Shown: one piece after another, positions 52,073-61,364 of the stretch
Numbering within the stretch: position 1 is the stretch's first letter
Layout: every line of letters starts with the position of its first letter
From: Actinoallomurus iriomotensis
GTDB lineage: Bacteria; Actinomycetota; Actinomycetes; Streptosporangiales; Streptosporangiaceae
Length of the DNA stretch: 64,000 bases
NCBI RefSeq assembly: GCF_030269445.1
Contig: NZ_BSTJ01000013.1
Location: 201,751 to 265,750 of the forward strand
Direction: 5' to 3'
The notes under the pieces: generated by a model
Databases searched by the model: none
What the model was told of the DNA's origin: nothing
What the model saw: only the letters and a program-made list of their open reading frames with translations
Program-made: the position numbers and the translations under genes

Positions 52073-53314
52073 GTGACGGGGATCGCGGAACGCATGGTGC
52101 TGCCGCCCGCCGAGGAGACCGGCGGTCCGCGGCGGCACACCGGCCGCATACTGGCGATCGTCTGCGGGGCGATGGGCCTGCTGCTGCTCGCGCTCGTCGT
52201 CTTCCAGATGGTGCGGCCGCTGCCGTCGGCCCGGCTGCGGCTGGTCACGCCCGCGAGTCATACGGTCCCCGGAGCGCTGCACCTGCCCTGGCCCGCCGCC
52301 GGCCAGGCCGTGATCGAGGTCGACGGCGTCGGCCGGATGGGCGCCTCCGGCAGCGGGCGGCCGACACCGACCGCCAGCGTCGCCAAGGTGATGACCGCCT
52401 ACGTCTTCCTCCAGGACCACCCGCTGAGCACCGGGGAGGAGGGCCCGACGTACCGGATCTCGCCGGAAGAGGCCGCCCGCCTGCCCTGGCGCATCGCACG
52501 CGACGAGAGCCACGTCGACGTGGTGGCGAACCAGCCCTTCACCGAGCGCGAGGCCCTTGAGGCGCTGATGGTCGTCTCGGCCAACAACATCGCGCACGAG
52601 CTGGCCCGCTGGGACGCCGGAGGCGACGCGCCGTTCGCGGCCAAGATGAACGCCGCGGCGCGCCGGCTCGGCATGACCGCCACCCGCTACACCGACCCGA
52701 GCGGCTTCGACCCGACCACCGTCAGCACCGCCGCCGACCAGGTGCGTCTCTTCCAGGCGGCGATGCGCATCCCGGCCTTCGCCGAGGTGGTGAGCAAGCC
52801 GAGCTTCACGCCGCGCACCGGCGGCGAGACACGCGCGGGCAGCGACACGCTGCTCGGCTCGTACGGCGTGATCGGCGGCAAGACCGGCTACACCGGCAAG
52901 GCCGGGGGCAACTACGTCTTCGCGGCCCGCGCGGGCGGCCGGCTGATCGTCGGCGCGGTGATGGCACAGGCGCAGGCCACGAGCTCGGCCGTCGCCATCT
53001 CCGCCGCCCAGCCGCTGGTCGTGGCCGCTGAGAACGCCCTGACCCGCGTCACGCTGGCACGGGCCGGCGCCGTGCTCGCCCGCGTCGACGACGGCTTCGG
53101 CCACCGGATCCCGCTCGCCGCGACGACACCGGTCACGACGACGGGCTGGCCGGGCCTGACGGTACGGCTGCGCCTCGAGGGCAGGGTGCCCCGCCACGCG
53201 CCGGCGGGCCGTGCCGTCGCGTCGATCACGGCGGGCCCCGACCACACCCGCCTGCGCCTGACGCGCCCGCTGCACGCTCCCAGCCTGCTGGACCACCTCA
53301 CCCGCCTGGGCTGA
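52073..53314 (+). CDS. Membrane-anchored D-alanyl-D-alanine carboxypeptidase (S11)
   Basis: 413 aa from the GTG at 52073; the exact start is uncertain because no strong ribosome site is present. One N-terminal membrane anchor (ILAIVCGAMGLLLLALVVFQ) precedes the penicillin-binding domain with SVAKVMTAYV (SxxK), VSANNIAHELARWD (SxN) and GGKTGYTGKAGGNYVFAARA (KTG). A small C-terminal beta domain follows. It trims peptidoglycan pentapeptides outside the membrane. Confidence 0.9.
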   Translation: MTGIAERMVLPPAEETGGPRRHTGRILAIVCGAMGLLLLALVVFQMVRPLPSARLRLVTPASHTVPGALHLPWPAAGQAVIEVDGVGRMGASGSGRPTPTASVAKVMTAYVFLQDHPLSTGEEGPTYRISPEEAARLPWRIARDESHVDVVANQPFTEREALEALMVVSANNIAHELARWDAGGDAPFAAKMNAAARRLGMTATRYTDPSGFDPTTVSTAADQVRLFQAAMRIPAFAEVVSKPSFTPRTGGETRAGSDTLLGSYGVIGGKTGYTGKAGGNYVFAARAGGRLIVGAVMAQAQATSSAVAISAAQPLVVAAENALTRVTLARAGAVLARVDDGFGHRIPLAATTPVTTTGWPGLTVRLRLEGRVPRHAPAGRAVASITAGPDHTRLRLTRPLHAPSLLDHLTRLG

Positions 53315-53367
53315 GCCGATCACCGCGTCTCGACGTCGGCGCCCGCCTGAGCTCGATCAGGGCAGGA

Positions 53368-54807
53368 TCAGGCCCGCACGCGGAAGTCGCGCGGGTCGGG
53401 CCGGCGGGTGGCGCGGCGGTAGGCGAACGTGTGGCCGGGCCAGTTGTTGACCATCTTCCCCTCGGCCGTCATGTACCAGCTGCGGCAGCCGCTGGTCCAC
53501 ACCGTGTGCCGGAACCGCCGCTGCAACGCCTGGTTGAACGCGTTCTGCACGTCGGCCCGCACGTCGATGTACCTGGCGCGGGTCAGCGCGCGGACGCAGC
53601 CGACGATGTAGTTGAACTGCGACTCCAGCATGTAGATGATCGAGTTGTGGCCGAGGTTGGTGTTCGGCCCGTAGAGCAGGAACAGGTTGGGGAAACCGCT
53701 CACCGCGATGCCGAGGTACGCCTCGGCGCCCCCGCGCCACGCCTCGTCGAGCGTGCGCCCGCCCAGCCCCCGTACGGTCATCGGCGCGACGAACGCCTGC
53801 GTGCGGAACCCGGTCCCGTAGATGACCGCGTCGACCGGGTACTCCCGCCCGTCCGCGGTGATCACTCCCTGCTCGGAGAACCGGTCGATCGGCGTGGTGA
53901 CCAGCTCGACGTTCGGGCGGTTCAGGGCGGCGTAGTAGTCGTCGGACAGCAGGATGCGCTTGCAGCCCATGACGTACGCCGGCGTCAGCGCGGCGCGCAG
54001 GCTCGGGTCGGGAACCTGTTCGGCGAGCCGCCGGCGGAAGGCCCGCTCGACGAGGCGCATCAGGCGCGGCGCGGTGACGAACCCCAGCCCGCGCGCCTCG
54101 AGCCGCGTGTAGAGGTTCGCCCGGCTGAGCGTCCGCAGCACCGGCGCCCACCGCAGCAGGCGCCGCTCCCAGGGGGCGTACGGGCGGTCGGCCTTCTCGA
54201 TGACGTACGGCGGCGTCCGCTGGAAGACGTGCACCCGGGCCGCCCGCTCCGCGACGTGCGGCACGAACTGGATCGCGCTCGCCCCCGTGCCGACCACCGC
54301 GACCCGTTTGCCGGTCAGGTCGCAGTCGTGGTTCCAGCGGGAGGAGTGGAAGGCCGGGCCGGCGAAGGCGTTCGGCTGGTCGGGGTAGGCGGGCCGGTTG
54401 AGCTGTCCGCAGGCGGCGACGAGGGCCCGTGCGGTGAGCTCGTCTCCGGCGGTCGTACGGATCCGCCAGAGCCCGTGCTCCTCGTCGAAGGCCGCCTCCT
54501 CGACCTCGGAGCCGAACCGCGGCTCGATGCCGTACTTGGCGGCGCAGGCGCGCAGGTAGTCCAGGATCTCCTCCTGCGGCGGGAAGCGCCGCGACCAGTC
54601 GCGCCCGCGTTCGAAGGAGAAGGAGTACAGGTGGGACGGGATGTCGCAGGACGCGCCCGGGTAGACGTTGTCCCGCCAGGTGCCGCCGAGATCACCGGCC
54701 TTCTCCAGCACCGTGACGTCGCGGACTCCCGCGCGTCTGAGCCGGATGGCCATGCCGATGCCCCCGAAGCCGGCTCCGACGATGACGATGCTGAGCGGTT
54801 CGGACAT
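53368..54807 (-). CDS. FAD-dependent monooxygenase, Baeyer-Villiger/CzcO type
   Basis: 479 aa. Two Rossmann motifs are visible: VIVGAGFGGIGMAIRLRRAG (FAD) and VAVVGTGASAIQFVPHVA (NADPH), with GGTWRDNVYPGASCDIPSHL and the fingerprint FHSSRWNHDCDLTGKRVAVV between. Late DAVIYGTGFRT and NLGHNSIIYMLESQFNYI complete the family pattern. It likely oxygenates ketones or steroids. It is convergent with the carboxypeptidase gene. Confidence 0.9.
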   Translation of the reverse strand: MSEPLSIVIVGAGFGGIGMAIRLRRAGVRDVTVLEKAGDLGGTWRDNVYPGASCDIPSHLYSFSFERGRDWSRRFPPQEEILDYLRACAAKYGIEPRFGSEVEEAAFDEEHGLWRIRTTAGDELTARALVAACGQLNRPAYPDQPNAFAGPAFHSSRWNHDCDLTGKRVAVVGTGASAIQFVPHVAERAARVHVFQRTPPYVIEKADRPYAPWERRLLRWAPVLRTLSRANLYTRLEARGLGFVTAPRLMRLVERAFRRRLAEQVPDPSLRAALTPAYVMGCKRILLSDDYYAALNRPNVELVTTPIDRFSEQGVITADGREYPVDAVIYGTGFRTQAFVAPMTVRGLGGRTLDEAWRGGAEAYLGIAVSGFPNLFLLYGPNTNLGHNSIIYMLESQFNYIVGCVRALTRARYIDVRADVQNAFNQALQRRFRHTVWTSGCRSWYMTAEGKMVNNWPGHTFAYRRATRRPDPRDFRVRA

Positions 54808-54898
54808 GAGTGGCCTCCCACCCGCATGAAACCAGAATCGAGTTCTGGAGAACAGCGCTCAGGTGCCGGAAGACGTTCTCCGTCGCGTCCGGTACCGC

Positions 54899-55315
54899 TC
54901 AGCGCTGGCGGTAGTGGAAGGTCACGCCGTACGTCCCTGCCTTGGGGGACTTGGCGACCTTTATGCCCGTGAGGGTGAATTGCCCGATCGTTGCGCCGTG
55001 CGGGACGGTCGTCGCGGTGATCGTCCGGTGGGCTCGGTGGGCGACGTCGGTGATCGCGACGCGCATCCGCCCGGAGCGCAGCGCGCCCGTGTGCACGCGC
55101 AGGCCGCTCGCGGTCTTCAGACCGCCCGGGGCCTGCCACCAGATGGCCGCCTGGTGCCCGGCACTGGCCGACGCCGAGGGGCTCGGAGACGCCTTCCGCG
55201 CGGCCGTGCGCTCCCGCCGCACCGCGCCGGCCGGGTCGCTGCACCCCGCCAGCATCCCGATCGCGACGATCGCCGCCGGCACGCGTACGCCTCCGCGCAT
55301 CACTCGTTGGAACAC
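54899..55315 (-). CDS. Putative lipoprotein of unknown function
   Basis: 138 aa. The lipobox is AIGMLAGCS near residue 25, with a preceding hydrophobic segment VPAAIVAIGMLAG, so it is lipid-anchored outside the membrane. A Ser/Ala/Pro linker leads to a small beta-rich domain (RMRVAITDVAHRAHRTITAT, ATIGQFTLTGIKVAKSPKAG). I recognise no family. It lies 10 bp after the MarR stop on the same strand and may be its operon mate. Confidence 0.7.
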   Translation of the reverse strand: MFQRVMRGGVRVPAAIVAIGMLAGCSDPAGAVRRERTAARKASPSPSASASAGHQAAIWWQAPGGLKTASGLRVHTGALRSGRMRVAITDVAHRAHRTITATTVPHGATIGQFTLTGIKVAKSPKAGTYGVTFHYRQR

Positions 55316-55325
55316 GAGGTAAACC

Positions 55326-55841
55326 CTATCGGCGTCGGCGTACCCCTTCGCGGGCGCCGAGCTTGCCCAGCAGCCGTACGAGGGTGTCGCGCTCCTCGTC
55401 GGACAGTGTGCCGGCCCACAGCCGCTCGCGGTCGTTGTGCGTGGCGAACGCCGTGCTGATGGCCTCCTCGCCCGCGTCGGTGAGGCTGAGGCGTACGGCC
55501 CGGCGGTCCTTGACGTCGGGCGCCTTGCTCACCAGGCCGTCACGGCTGAGCGTGCCGACGAGCGCGGAGACCGCCTGCCGGCTCATCCCGGACAGCTCGG
55601 CGGCGCGCTTGGCCTCCATCGGGCCGGCGACCCAGAGCGTGAACAGGAGCCGGAACCCCGGGTAGCTCCAGCCGCGCGGGCGGTGCACCACCGACTCCAT
55701 GTCGTACACGACCATGTTCGTCACCCGGTAAAGGGTGAGGATGAGGCGCATGGCCTCCGGGTCGATCGCCGGGAGCCGGTCCCGCGTGCGCTCGACCGCG
55801 GCGTCGACGAATGACCAGAAGTCGAGGTCTTGTGCGGTCAC
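55326..55841 (-). CDS. MarR-family repressor of the hmgA locus
   Basis: 171 aa. The MarR winged helix shows FRLLFTLWVAGPMEAKRAAE, LSGMSRQAVSALVGTLSRDG and LVSKAPDVKDRRAVRLSLTD. It is divergent from hmgA, and a perfect 18-bp palindrome lies between them, so repression of both genes and relief by homogentisate or a related aromatic is likely. The lipoprotein gene follows downstream. Confidence 0.92.
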   Translation of the reverse strand: MTAQDLDFWSFVDAAVERTRDRLPAIDPEAMRLILTLYRVTNMVVYDMESVVHRPRGWSYPGFRLLFTLWVAGPMEAKRAAELSGMSRQAVSALVGTLSRDGLVSKAPDVKDRRAVRLSLTDAGEEAISTAFATHNDRERLWAGTLSDEERDTLVRLLGKLGAREGVRRRR

Positions 55842-55871
55842 GGACCACAGCTTAGAGTCGAAGACGAGTAG

Positions 55872-55889
55872 TAATCAAAGCTTTGATTA
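55872..55889. promoter_or_regulatory. MarR operator between marR and hmgA
   Basis: TAATCAAAGCTTTGATTA is a perfect 18-bp palindrome. It lies 15 bp before the hmgA start and 31 bp before the MarR start. It is AT-rich in a GC-rich context, which together with its symmetry makes it a strong MarR-family operator candidate. Confidence 0.82.
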
Positions 55890-55904
55890 ACTGCGGGAGG
55901 CGAG

Positions 55905-57083
55905 ATGCCCTACTACCGCGTGACGGGGGAGGTCCCCCGCAAGCGTCACATCCAGTTCCGCCGGCCCGACGGTGGCCTGTACGCCGAGGAGCTCATGGGG
56001 GAGGAGGGCTTCTCCTCCGACTCCTCGCTGCTGTACCACGTGCACCTGCCCACCGCGATCGTCAAGAGCGAGGGCGTGGACCTGCCCGCGCACGCCGGCG
56101 GCGCGAGCCCGAACCACCCGCTGATGCCGCGCCACTTCAAGCCGCACGACCTGACCGCGGGCGGCGACCCGGTGCTCGGCCGTCACCTGCTGATGGCCAA
56201 CGACGACGTGCGGATCTCCTACGTCGCCGCGGACGCCGACGGCCACCTGTACCGCGACTCCGTCGGTGACGAGTGCGTGTACGTCGAGAGCGGCACGGCC
56301 CGGCTGGAGTCGACCTACGGCGCGCTGGAGGTCGGACCGGGCGACTACGTCGTCATCCCGACCGGCACGATCCACCGCTTCGTCCGCACGGGAGAGGACC
56401 TGCTGCGGCTGATGGTGTTCGAGGCCTCCGGGCACATCCGGCCGCCGAAGCGCTATCTGTCGCAGTACGGCCAGTTCCTCGAACACGCGCCGTACAGCGA
56501 GCGCGACCTGCGCGCGCCGTCCGAGCCGCTCGTGCTGGAGGGCGAGGACGTGCCGGTGCTCGTCCGTCACCGCGGCGGGCTGTCGCGCCTGACGTACCGC
56601 AACCATCCGCTCGACGTCGTGGGCTGGGACGGCTGCCTCTATCCGTTCGCGTTCAACATCCACGACTTCGAGCCGGTCGTGAAGCGCACGCACGCGCCGC
56701 CGCCGGTCCACCAGACGTTCGAGGGTCCCAATTTCGTGATCTGCTCGTTCTGTCCGCGGCCACTGGACTTCCACCCCGAAGCCATTCCCATTCCGTACAA
56801 CCACCACAACGTCGATTCCGACGAGATGATGTTCTATGTCGGTGGTGACTATTCGGCGCGTAAGGGATCCGGCATCGATGTCGGCTCGATAAGCCTGCAT
56901 CCGTCCGGATTCACCCACGGTCCGGCGCCGGGCGCGGTCGAGGGCGTCATCGAGGCGGTCCGCAAGGGTCACACGGAAACGACCGAGATGGCCGTGATGG
57001 TGGACACCTTCCGCCCGCTGAACATCGGCCACCAGGCGTCATCGGTCGAGGTGGGCGACTACGCCTGGACGTGGGCGCGCTAG
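55905..57083 (+). CDS. hmgA: Homogentisate 1,2-dioxygenase
   Basis: 392 aa from the ATG at 55905 (CGGGAGGCGAG upstream). It opens homogentisate to maleylacetoacetate in tyrosine and phenylalanine breakdown. The cupin-type fold shows GDECVYVESGTARLESTYGA and DYVVIPTGTIHRF. The iron site is in HHNVDSDEMMFYVGGDY (His, Glu), with the later His in SGFTHGPAPGAVEG. It is shorter than the Pseudomonas enzyme but normal for actinobacteria. The rest of the pathway is not in the window. MarR likely controls it. Confidence 0.93.
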   Translation: MPYYRVTGEVPRKRHIQFRRPDGGLYAEELMGEEGFSSDSSLLYHVHLPTAIVKSEGVDLPAHAGGASPNHPLMPRHFKPHDLTAGGDPVLGRHLLMANDDVRISYVAADADGHLYRDSVGDECVYVESGTARLESTYGALEVGPGDYVVIPTGTIHRFVRTGEDLLRLMVFEASGHIRPPKRYLSQYGQFLEHAPYSERDLRAPSEPLVLEGEDVPVLVRHRGGLSRLTYRNHPLDVVGWDGCLYPFAFNIHDFEPVVKRTHAPPPVHQTFEGPNFVICSFCPRPLDFHPEAIPIPYNHHNVDSDEMMFYVGGDYSARKGSGIDVGSISLHPSGFTHGPAPGAVEGVIEAVRKGHTETTEMAVMVDTFRPLNIGHQASSVEVGDYAWTWAR

Positions 57084-57274
57084 ACGTCCCGCACATTCGC
57101 CGCAGATCCCGGATGTAGTTTCCCGGCGAAATGAAAATGTGTGATCACGGAGTGTGACCAAAGCCGGTCCGGGTAGAAGACGCTCCGGATCCGGGTGCTC
57201 GACTGTGCGGTTTCGAGATGGGCACCCGGATTCCTCAACGCACGGCAGTCTTCTACTCGGAATGGGGATCATGC

Positions 57275-57616
57275 ATGCGCAAACTGTGCACGCTCGGCAC
57301 CGGAGTTCTGGCCCTCGCCGCCGTCCTCGGCAGCGGGGCGGCCGCGAACGCCGATGACGCGGGCCGCGCCGGCAAGAAGGTGGACGGCTACCAGGTGGTC
57401 GTCCTGCCCAACGCCAACGTCGGCAACTTCACCCGGCGTACGGTGTACTGCCCGGCGGGCAAGCACGTGATCGGCGGAGGCGGCGAGGCACAGGGCAACG
57501 ACGCCATCCTGGTGGGTAGCTTCCCCACCTCGGACGGGCGCGGCTGGATCGCCCTGGGCCGCCAGAACAGGTACAGCACGGTGGGCATCAGCGTGTACGC
57601 CATCTGCGCGTTCTAG
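57275..57616 (+). CDS. Small secreted protein
   Basis: 113 aa from the ATG at 57275. A Sec signal peptide (LCTLGTGVLALAAVLGSGAA, cleavage after NA near residue 25) precedes a domain with VYCPAGKHVIGGGGEAQ and ISVYAICAF. Two Cys likely pair. The CPAGK-x-VIGGG pattern is common in small actinomycete exoproteins of unknown role. An 8-bp stem (CCGGGTGC 57191-57198 with GCACCCGG 57222-57229) lies in its leader. Confidence 0.75.
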   Translation: MRKLCTLGTGVLALAAVLGSGAAANADDAGRAGKKVDGYQVVVLPNANVGNFTRRTVYCPAGKHVIGGGGEAQGNDAILVGSFPTSDGRGWIALGRQNRYSTVGISVYAICAF

Positions 57617-57687
57617 GGCGCGGACACGCCGGTCTCCGCGCGGTTCGTTGGCGCGAGCGGGCCGCGGAGCACGGCTCTCACGAATGT

Positions 57688-57719
57688 CGACGCCGGTCCT
57701 CCCGGGAGGGCCGGCGTCG
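57688..57719. terminator. Bidirectional terminator between secreted protein and ABC operon
   Basis: CGACGCCGG (57688-57696) pairs with CCGGCGTCG (57711-57719), with CCTCCC and GGGAGG continuing the stem inward and one T-G pair between. It is a 32-bp near-perfect hairpin between two convergent genes without a T-run, typical of high-GC actinomycete terminators. Confidence 0.75.
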
Positions 57720-57732
57720 GCGTCTCCGCGTC

Positions 57733-59337
57733 CTAGGCGAGGACCGGAACGGCGGCGAGCAGCGTGCGGGTGTACTCGTGCCGCGGGGACGTGTACAGCT
57801 CCTCCGCGTCGGCCAGCTCGACCAGCGCGCCGTTCCGCATGACCGCCACCCGGTCGCTCACCTGCCGCACGACCGCCAGGTCGTGCGAGACGAAGACGAT
57901 CGTCAGCTCGTACTCCTCCTGCAGGTCGCGCAGCAGGTCGAGGATCTGCGCCTGTGTCGAGACGTCCAGCGCCGACACCGGCTCGTCGCAGACCAGCAGC
58001 TTCGGCCGGAGCGACAGGGCGCGCGCGATGCCCATGCGCTGCCGCTGGCCGCCGGAGAACTCGTGCGGATACCGGTCGTGCCGCGCAGGGTCCAGCCCGA
58101 CGCGTTCCATCAGCTCGCGTGCGGTCCGCAGCGCCTCCCGGTCGCCGGTGCCCTGCACCCGCAGCGGGTCGGCGATGCTGTCGCCCACGGTGCGCCGCGG
58201 GTTGAGGGAGGAGACCGGGTCCTGGAAGACCATCTGCAGGTCGCGGCGTACCGGCCGCAGCGCGCGCTCCGGCAGCCCCGTGAGGTCGCGGCCGTCGAAC
58301 ACGATGCCGCCCGACGTCGGCTCCAGCAGCCGCACGATCATCCGGGCGAGCGTGGTCTTGCCACTGCCGCTCTCGCCGACCACGCCGAGCGTCTCGCCGC
58401 CGAGGATCTCCAGGGACACGTCGTCGACCGCCCGCAGCACGTCGCGGCGCAACCCGCCGCCCGGCCGCCGGAACTCCCGCGTGAGCCCCGTCACGGTCAG
58501 CAACGGCTCACCGGGAGGTTGGTGGGTCGGCCGGGGGGAGACAGGCCCGTCGATGCGAGGGACGGCGTCCAGCAGCGCACGGGTGTACGGGGCGGTCGGC
58601 GCCCTGAGGACCTCGCCCACCGGCCCCTCCTCGACCGCCCGGCCGTCCTGCATGACCAGCACCCGATCCACCGAACGGGACACCACGCCCAGGTCGTGGG
58701 TGACGAGCAGCAGCGCCATGCCGGTGTCGGCCCGCAGTTCGTCGATGAGGTCGAGGATCTGCGCCTGCACGGTGACGTCGAGCGCGCTGGTCGGCTCGTC
58801 GGCGACGAGGACCTCCGGCTCGCAGGCCAGCGCCATCGCGATCAGCGCCCGCTGCCGCATGCCGCCGGAGAACTCGTGCGGCCGGGCCCGCGCCCGCCGC
58901 GCCGCGTCCGGGATGCCGACCCGGTCGAGCACCTCGACGGCCCGCGCCCACGCGGCCCGGCGGCCCGCACCGGTGTGGTTGCGGTAGACCTCCGCGATCT
59001 GGTCGCCGATCCGGAAGTACGGGTCCAGCGCCGACAGCGGATCCTGGAAGATCATCGCGATGCGCCGGCCCCGCAGCCGGCGTACCGATTCGTCGTCGAG
59101 CGCGCCCACGTCGTCGTCGCCGAGCAGGACCCGTCCCGACACCCGGGCGCCGGTGCCACGGTGCAGGCCGAGCAGGGCGAGCGCGGTCGTGCTCTTGCCC
59201 GACCCGGACTCGCCGACGATGCCCAGCGCCCCGCCCGCGGCGAGGTCGAAGGAGACCCCGTCGACCGCGCGCAGCACGCCGTCCCCGGTGGGGAACTCCA
59301 CGCTCAGGTCCTGGACCGACAGCAGTGGTTCGCTCAT
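57733..59337 (-). CDS. Oligopeptide ABC importer: fused double ATP-binding protein
   Basis: 534 aa from the ATG at 59337 (ATGA overlap with the permease stop). Two complete ABC ATPase domains are joined in one chain. Domain 1 has [36 protein letters not shown] and [12 protein letters not shown]. Domain 2 has [40 protein letters not shown] and [12 protein letters not shown]. They correspond to DppD and DppF fused. It powers import of peptides or nickel-type substrates through the two permeases. The last gene of the operon. Confidence 0.93.
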   Translation of the reverse strand: MSEPLLSVQDLSVEFPTGDGVLRAVDGVSFDLAAGGALGIVGESGSGKSTTALALLGLHRGTGARVSGRVLLGDDDVGALDDESVRRLRGRRIAMIFQDPLSALDPYFRIGDQIAEVYRNHTGAGRRAAWARAVEVLDRVGIPDAARRARARPHEFSGGMRQRALIAMALACEPEVLVADEPTSALDVTVQAQILDLIDELRADTGMALLLVTHDLGVVSRSVDRVLVMQDGRAVEEGPVGEVLRAPTAPYTRALLDAVPRIDGPVSPRPTHQPPGEPLLTVTGLTREFRRPGGGLRRDVLRAVDDVSLEILGGETLGVVGESGSGKTTLARMIVRLLEPTSGGIVFDGRDLTGLPERALRPVRRDLQMVFQDPVSSLNPRRTVGDSIADPLRVQGTGDREALRTARELMERVGLDPARHDRYPHEFSGGQRQRMGIARALSLRPKLLVCDEPVSALDVSTQAQILDLLRDLQEEYELTIVFVSHDLAVVRQVSDRVAVMRNGALVELADAEELYTSPRHEYTRTLLAAVPVLA

Positions 59338-60323
59338 GAGAGCACGACCCTTCGGTCGACCACCGCGTACAGCAGGTCCGCGGCGGTGTTGGCGACGACG
59401 ATCGCCGCGCCGGCCACCAGCGTGAGCCCGGCGACGACCGGCAGGTCGACGTTGTTGGACGACTGCACGATGAGCTGCCCGAGACCGGGCAGGCCGAACA
59501 GCGTCTCGGTGAGCATCGCGCCGACCAGGATGTAGCCGAAGTCGTACGCGCTGATCGTGATGACGGGCGTGATCGCGCCGCGCAGCGCGTGCCGTCCGAC
59601 GATCCGCCGCTCCCGCAGCCCGTACGCCCGGAACGTGCGGATGTGGTCCTCCGACAGGGTCTCCAGCATCCCGGTGCGGGTGAGCCGCGCGTAGATGGCC
59701 GCCTGCGCGATGGCGAGCGTGAACCAGGGGAGGAGCAGGTTCTTGGCCCACTCGGCCGGGTTCTCGGTGAACGGGACGTACACCGGGAAGCTCAGCCAGT
59801 GCAGGTAGCCGCAGAACAGCATCAGCAGCAGCATGCCGCTGACGAAGATGGGGGCGCCGAACGCGAGCACCGACGCCGCCGTCACCACGCGGTCGGTGAT
59901 CCGGCCCGCGCGCAGCGCCGACAGGACGCCGGCCGGCACGCCGATGAGCAGCCAGATCACCATGGCGCCGATCGTCAGTGACAGGGACACGGGCAGGCGC
60001 TGCCCGATCAGTGACAGCACCGGCTGGTCGTTCTGGAAGGAGAAGCCCAGGCAGGGCGCCGCGCAGTGCGAGACGTCCGGGCCGGAGCTGTAGTCGCGGC
60101 CGACGAAGATGCCCTCCAGGAAGTGCCAGAACTGCACCCATTCCGGCTGGTCGAGGCCCAGCTTGTGGTCGATGACGGCGAGCTGCCCGCCGCCGCAGCC
60201 CTTCCCGCACACGAGCACCGCCGGGTCCGACGGCAGCGTGTAGAAGATGAGGTAGACCAGCGCGACCATGACCAGCAGCAGCACCACCGTGCTGGCGAAC
60301 CGCCGCAGCAGAAATCGTGTCAT
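59334..60323 (-). CDS. Oligopeptide ABC importer permease, DppB type
   Basis: 329 aa from the ATG at 60323 ([16 protein letters not shown]). Six membrane segments, with the DppB-type periplasmic insert containing [20 protein letters not shown] and [15 protein letters not shown], and the cytoplasmic EAA-like loop [20 protein letters not shown]. Its start has almost no Shine-Dalgarno and lies 7 bp after the stop of a 26-codon mini-frame, so translation probably depends on coupling. Confidence 0.92.
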   Translation of the reverse strand: MTRFLLRRFASTVVLLLVMVALVYLIFYTLPSDPAVLVCGKGCGGGQLAVIDHKLGLDQPEWVQFWHFLEGIFVGRDYSSGPDVSHCAAPCLGFSFQNDQPVLSLIGQRLPVSLSLTIGAMVIWLLIGVPAGVLSALRAGRITDRVVTAASVLAFGAPIFVSGMLLLMLFCGYLHWLSFPVYVPFTENPAEWAKNLLLPWFTLAIAQAAIYARLTRTGMLETLSEDHIRTFRAYGLRERRIVGRHALRGAITPVITISAYDFGYILVGAMLTETLFGLPGLGQLIVQSSNNVDLPVVAGLTLVAGAAIVVANTAADLLYAVVDRRVVLS

Positions 60324-60330
60324 TGGTCGC

Positions 60331-60411
60331 TCACCACTCCTCACTCGCTCCGCGGGTGGCCTCGTTCCTCAGCCACCCACTCCGCTCGCTACGTCGGGTT
60401 CGCTCCGTCAT
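60331..60411 (-). CDS. 26-aa MTER mini-ORF between two permease genes
   Basis: The ATG (60411) overlaps the TGA of the upstream permease as ATGA. The frame starts MTERTRRSERSG and ends ATRGASEEW before a TGA 7 bp upstream of the next permease start. The DNA contains a GGGTGGC / GCCACCC stem with an 11-nt loop (60354-60378). It shares the MTER opening and the junction position with the paaI cassette but not the rest. It may be a coupling device rather than a protein gene. Confidence 0.6.
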   Translation of the reverse strand: MTERTRRSERSGWLRNEATRGASEEW

Positions 60412-61364
60412 CTCCGGCCTCCCCGCAGTGAGCGCGCCTTCGGGTCGAGGGCGGTGCGGACGCCGTCGGCGAGCACGGTGAACGCCAGGACGTTGACGAG
60501 CAGCAGCAGGCCGGGCACGAGCACGTACGTCGGGTCGGCCTGGAACCACGTCGTCGCGCTGGACAGCATCTGCCCCCAGGAGGAGCCGGGCGGCCGCACG
60601 CCCACGCCGAGGAACGACAGCCCGGCCTCGGAGATCATGTTGGACGGGATGAGCAGCGCGGCGTACGTCACCAGCGGGGCCGACACACCCGGCAGGATCT
60701 CCCGCACCGCGACGCGGGCCCGGCTCGCGCCGGACAGTCGCGCCGCGGACACGTAGTCGCGGGTCTTCAGCGACAGCACCTGCCCGCGGATCAGCCGGGC
60801 CGTGCCGCCCCAGCCGAACAGGCCGATGACGAGCATGAGCAGCAGCGGCCGGGGAAAGCCCGACGGCACGATCGCCAGCAGCGCGATGGCGAAGATGAGC
60901 TGGGGGAAGGAGATGGCCAGGTCGATCAGGCGGCCGAGCACCGAGTCGGCGACCTTGCCGCCCAGCCCGGCCGCCAGCCCCACGCCGACGCCCAGCAGGA
61001 TCTGCACGATGAGGGTGCCGAAGGCCACCAGGAAGGAGATCTGCGCACCGCCCAGCGCACGGGCGAACAGATCACGGCCGGTCGTCGGCTCCACACCGAG
61101 CCAGTGCGCGCCGCTCGCGCCGCCGAACGCCCCGCGCGGCACGCCGCCGCGCGCGGAGTCGAGCAGCTCGGGGTGGTACGACGTGGCGTCCTGGCCCTCC
61201 AGGTGAATGAGCAGCGGCGCGGCGACCGCGGCGACGATCATGAGGACCGCCACCACGAGTCCCGCCATGGCCATCCGGTCGGCGAACAGCCGCTGCCGTA
61301 CCTGACGGCCCCGGGTCGGCGCCTCCGGAGCGGCGCCGACCTCGGTGACCAGTTCTGCGGTCAT
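60408..61364 (-). CDS. Oligopeptide ABC importer permease, DppC type
   Basis: 318 aa. After an N-terminal cytoplasmic part, the first membrane segment is MAMAGLVVAVLMIVAAVAAP. HWLGVEPTTGRDLFARALGG is the DppC hallmark. The EAA loop is YVSAARLSGASRARVAVREI, and LSFLGVGVRPPGSSWGQML is conserved. It starts inside the stop of the binding-protein gene (4-bp overlap) and its own stop overlaps the mini-ORF start. Confidence 0.93.
   Translation of the reverse strand: MTAELVTEVGAAPEAPTRGRQVRQRLFADRMAMAGLVVAVLMIVAAVAAPLLIHLEGQDATSYHPELLDSARGGVPRGAFGGASGAHWLGVEPTTGRDLFARALGGAQISFLVAFGTLIVQILLGVGVGLAAGLGGKVADSVLGRLIDLAISFPQLIFAIALLAIVPSGFPRPLLLMLVIGLFGWGGTARLIRGQVLSLKTRDYVSAARLSGASRARVAVREILPGVSAPLVTYAALLIPSNMISEAGLSFLGVGVRPPGSSWGQMLSSATTWFQADPTYVLVPGLLLLVNVLAFTVLADGVRTALDPKARSLRGGRR

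Noticed and set aside
57181..57240. Riboswitch in the leader of the small secreted protein
   Set aside because: Only one 8-bp stem with a 23-nt loop is present, matching no known riboswitch core.
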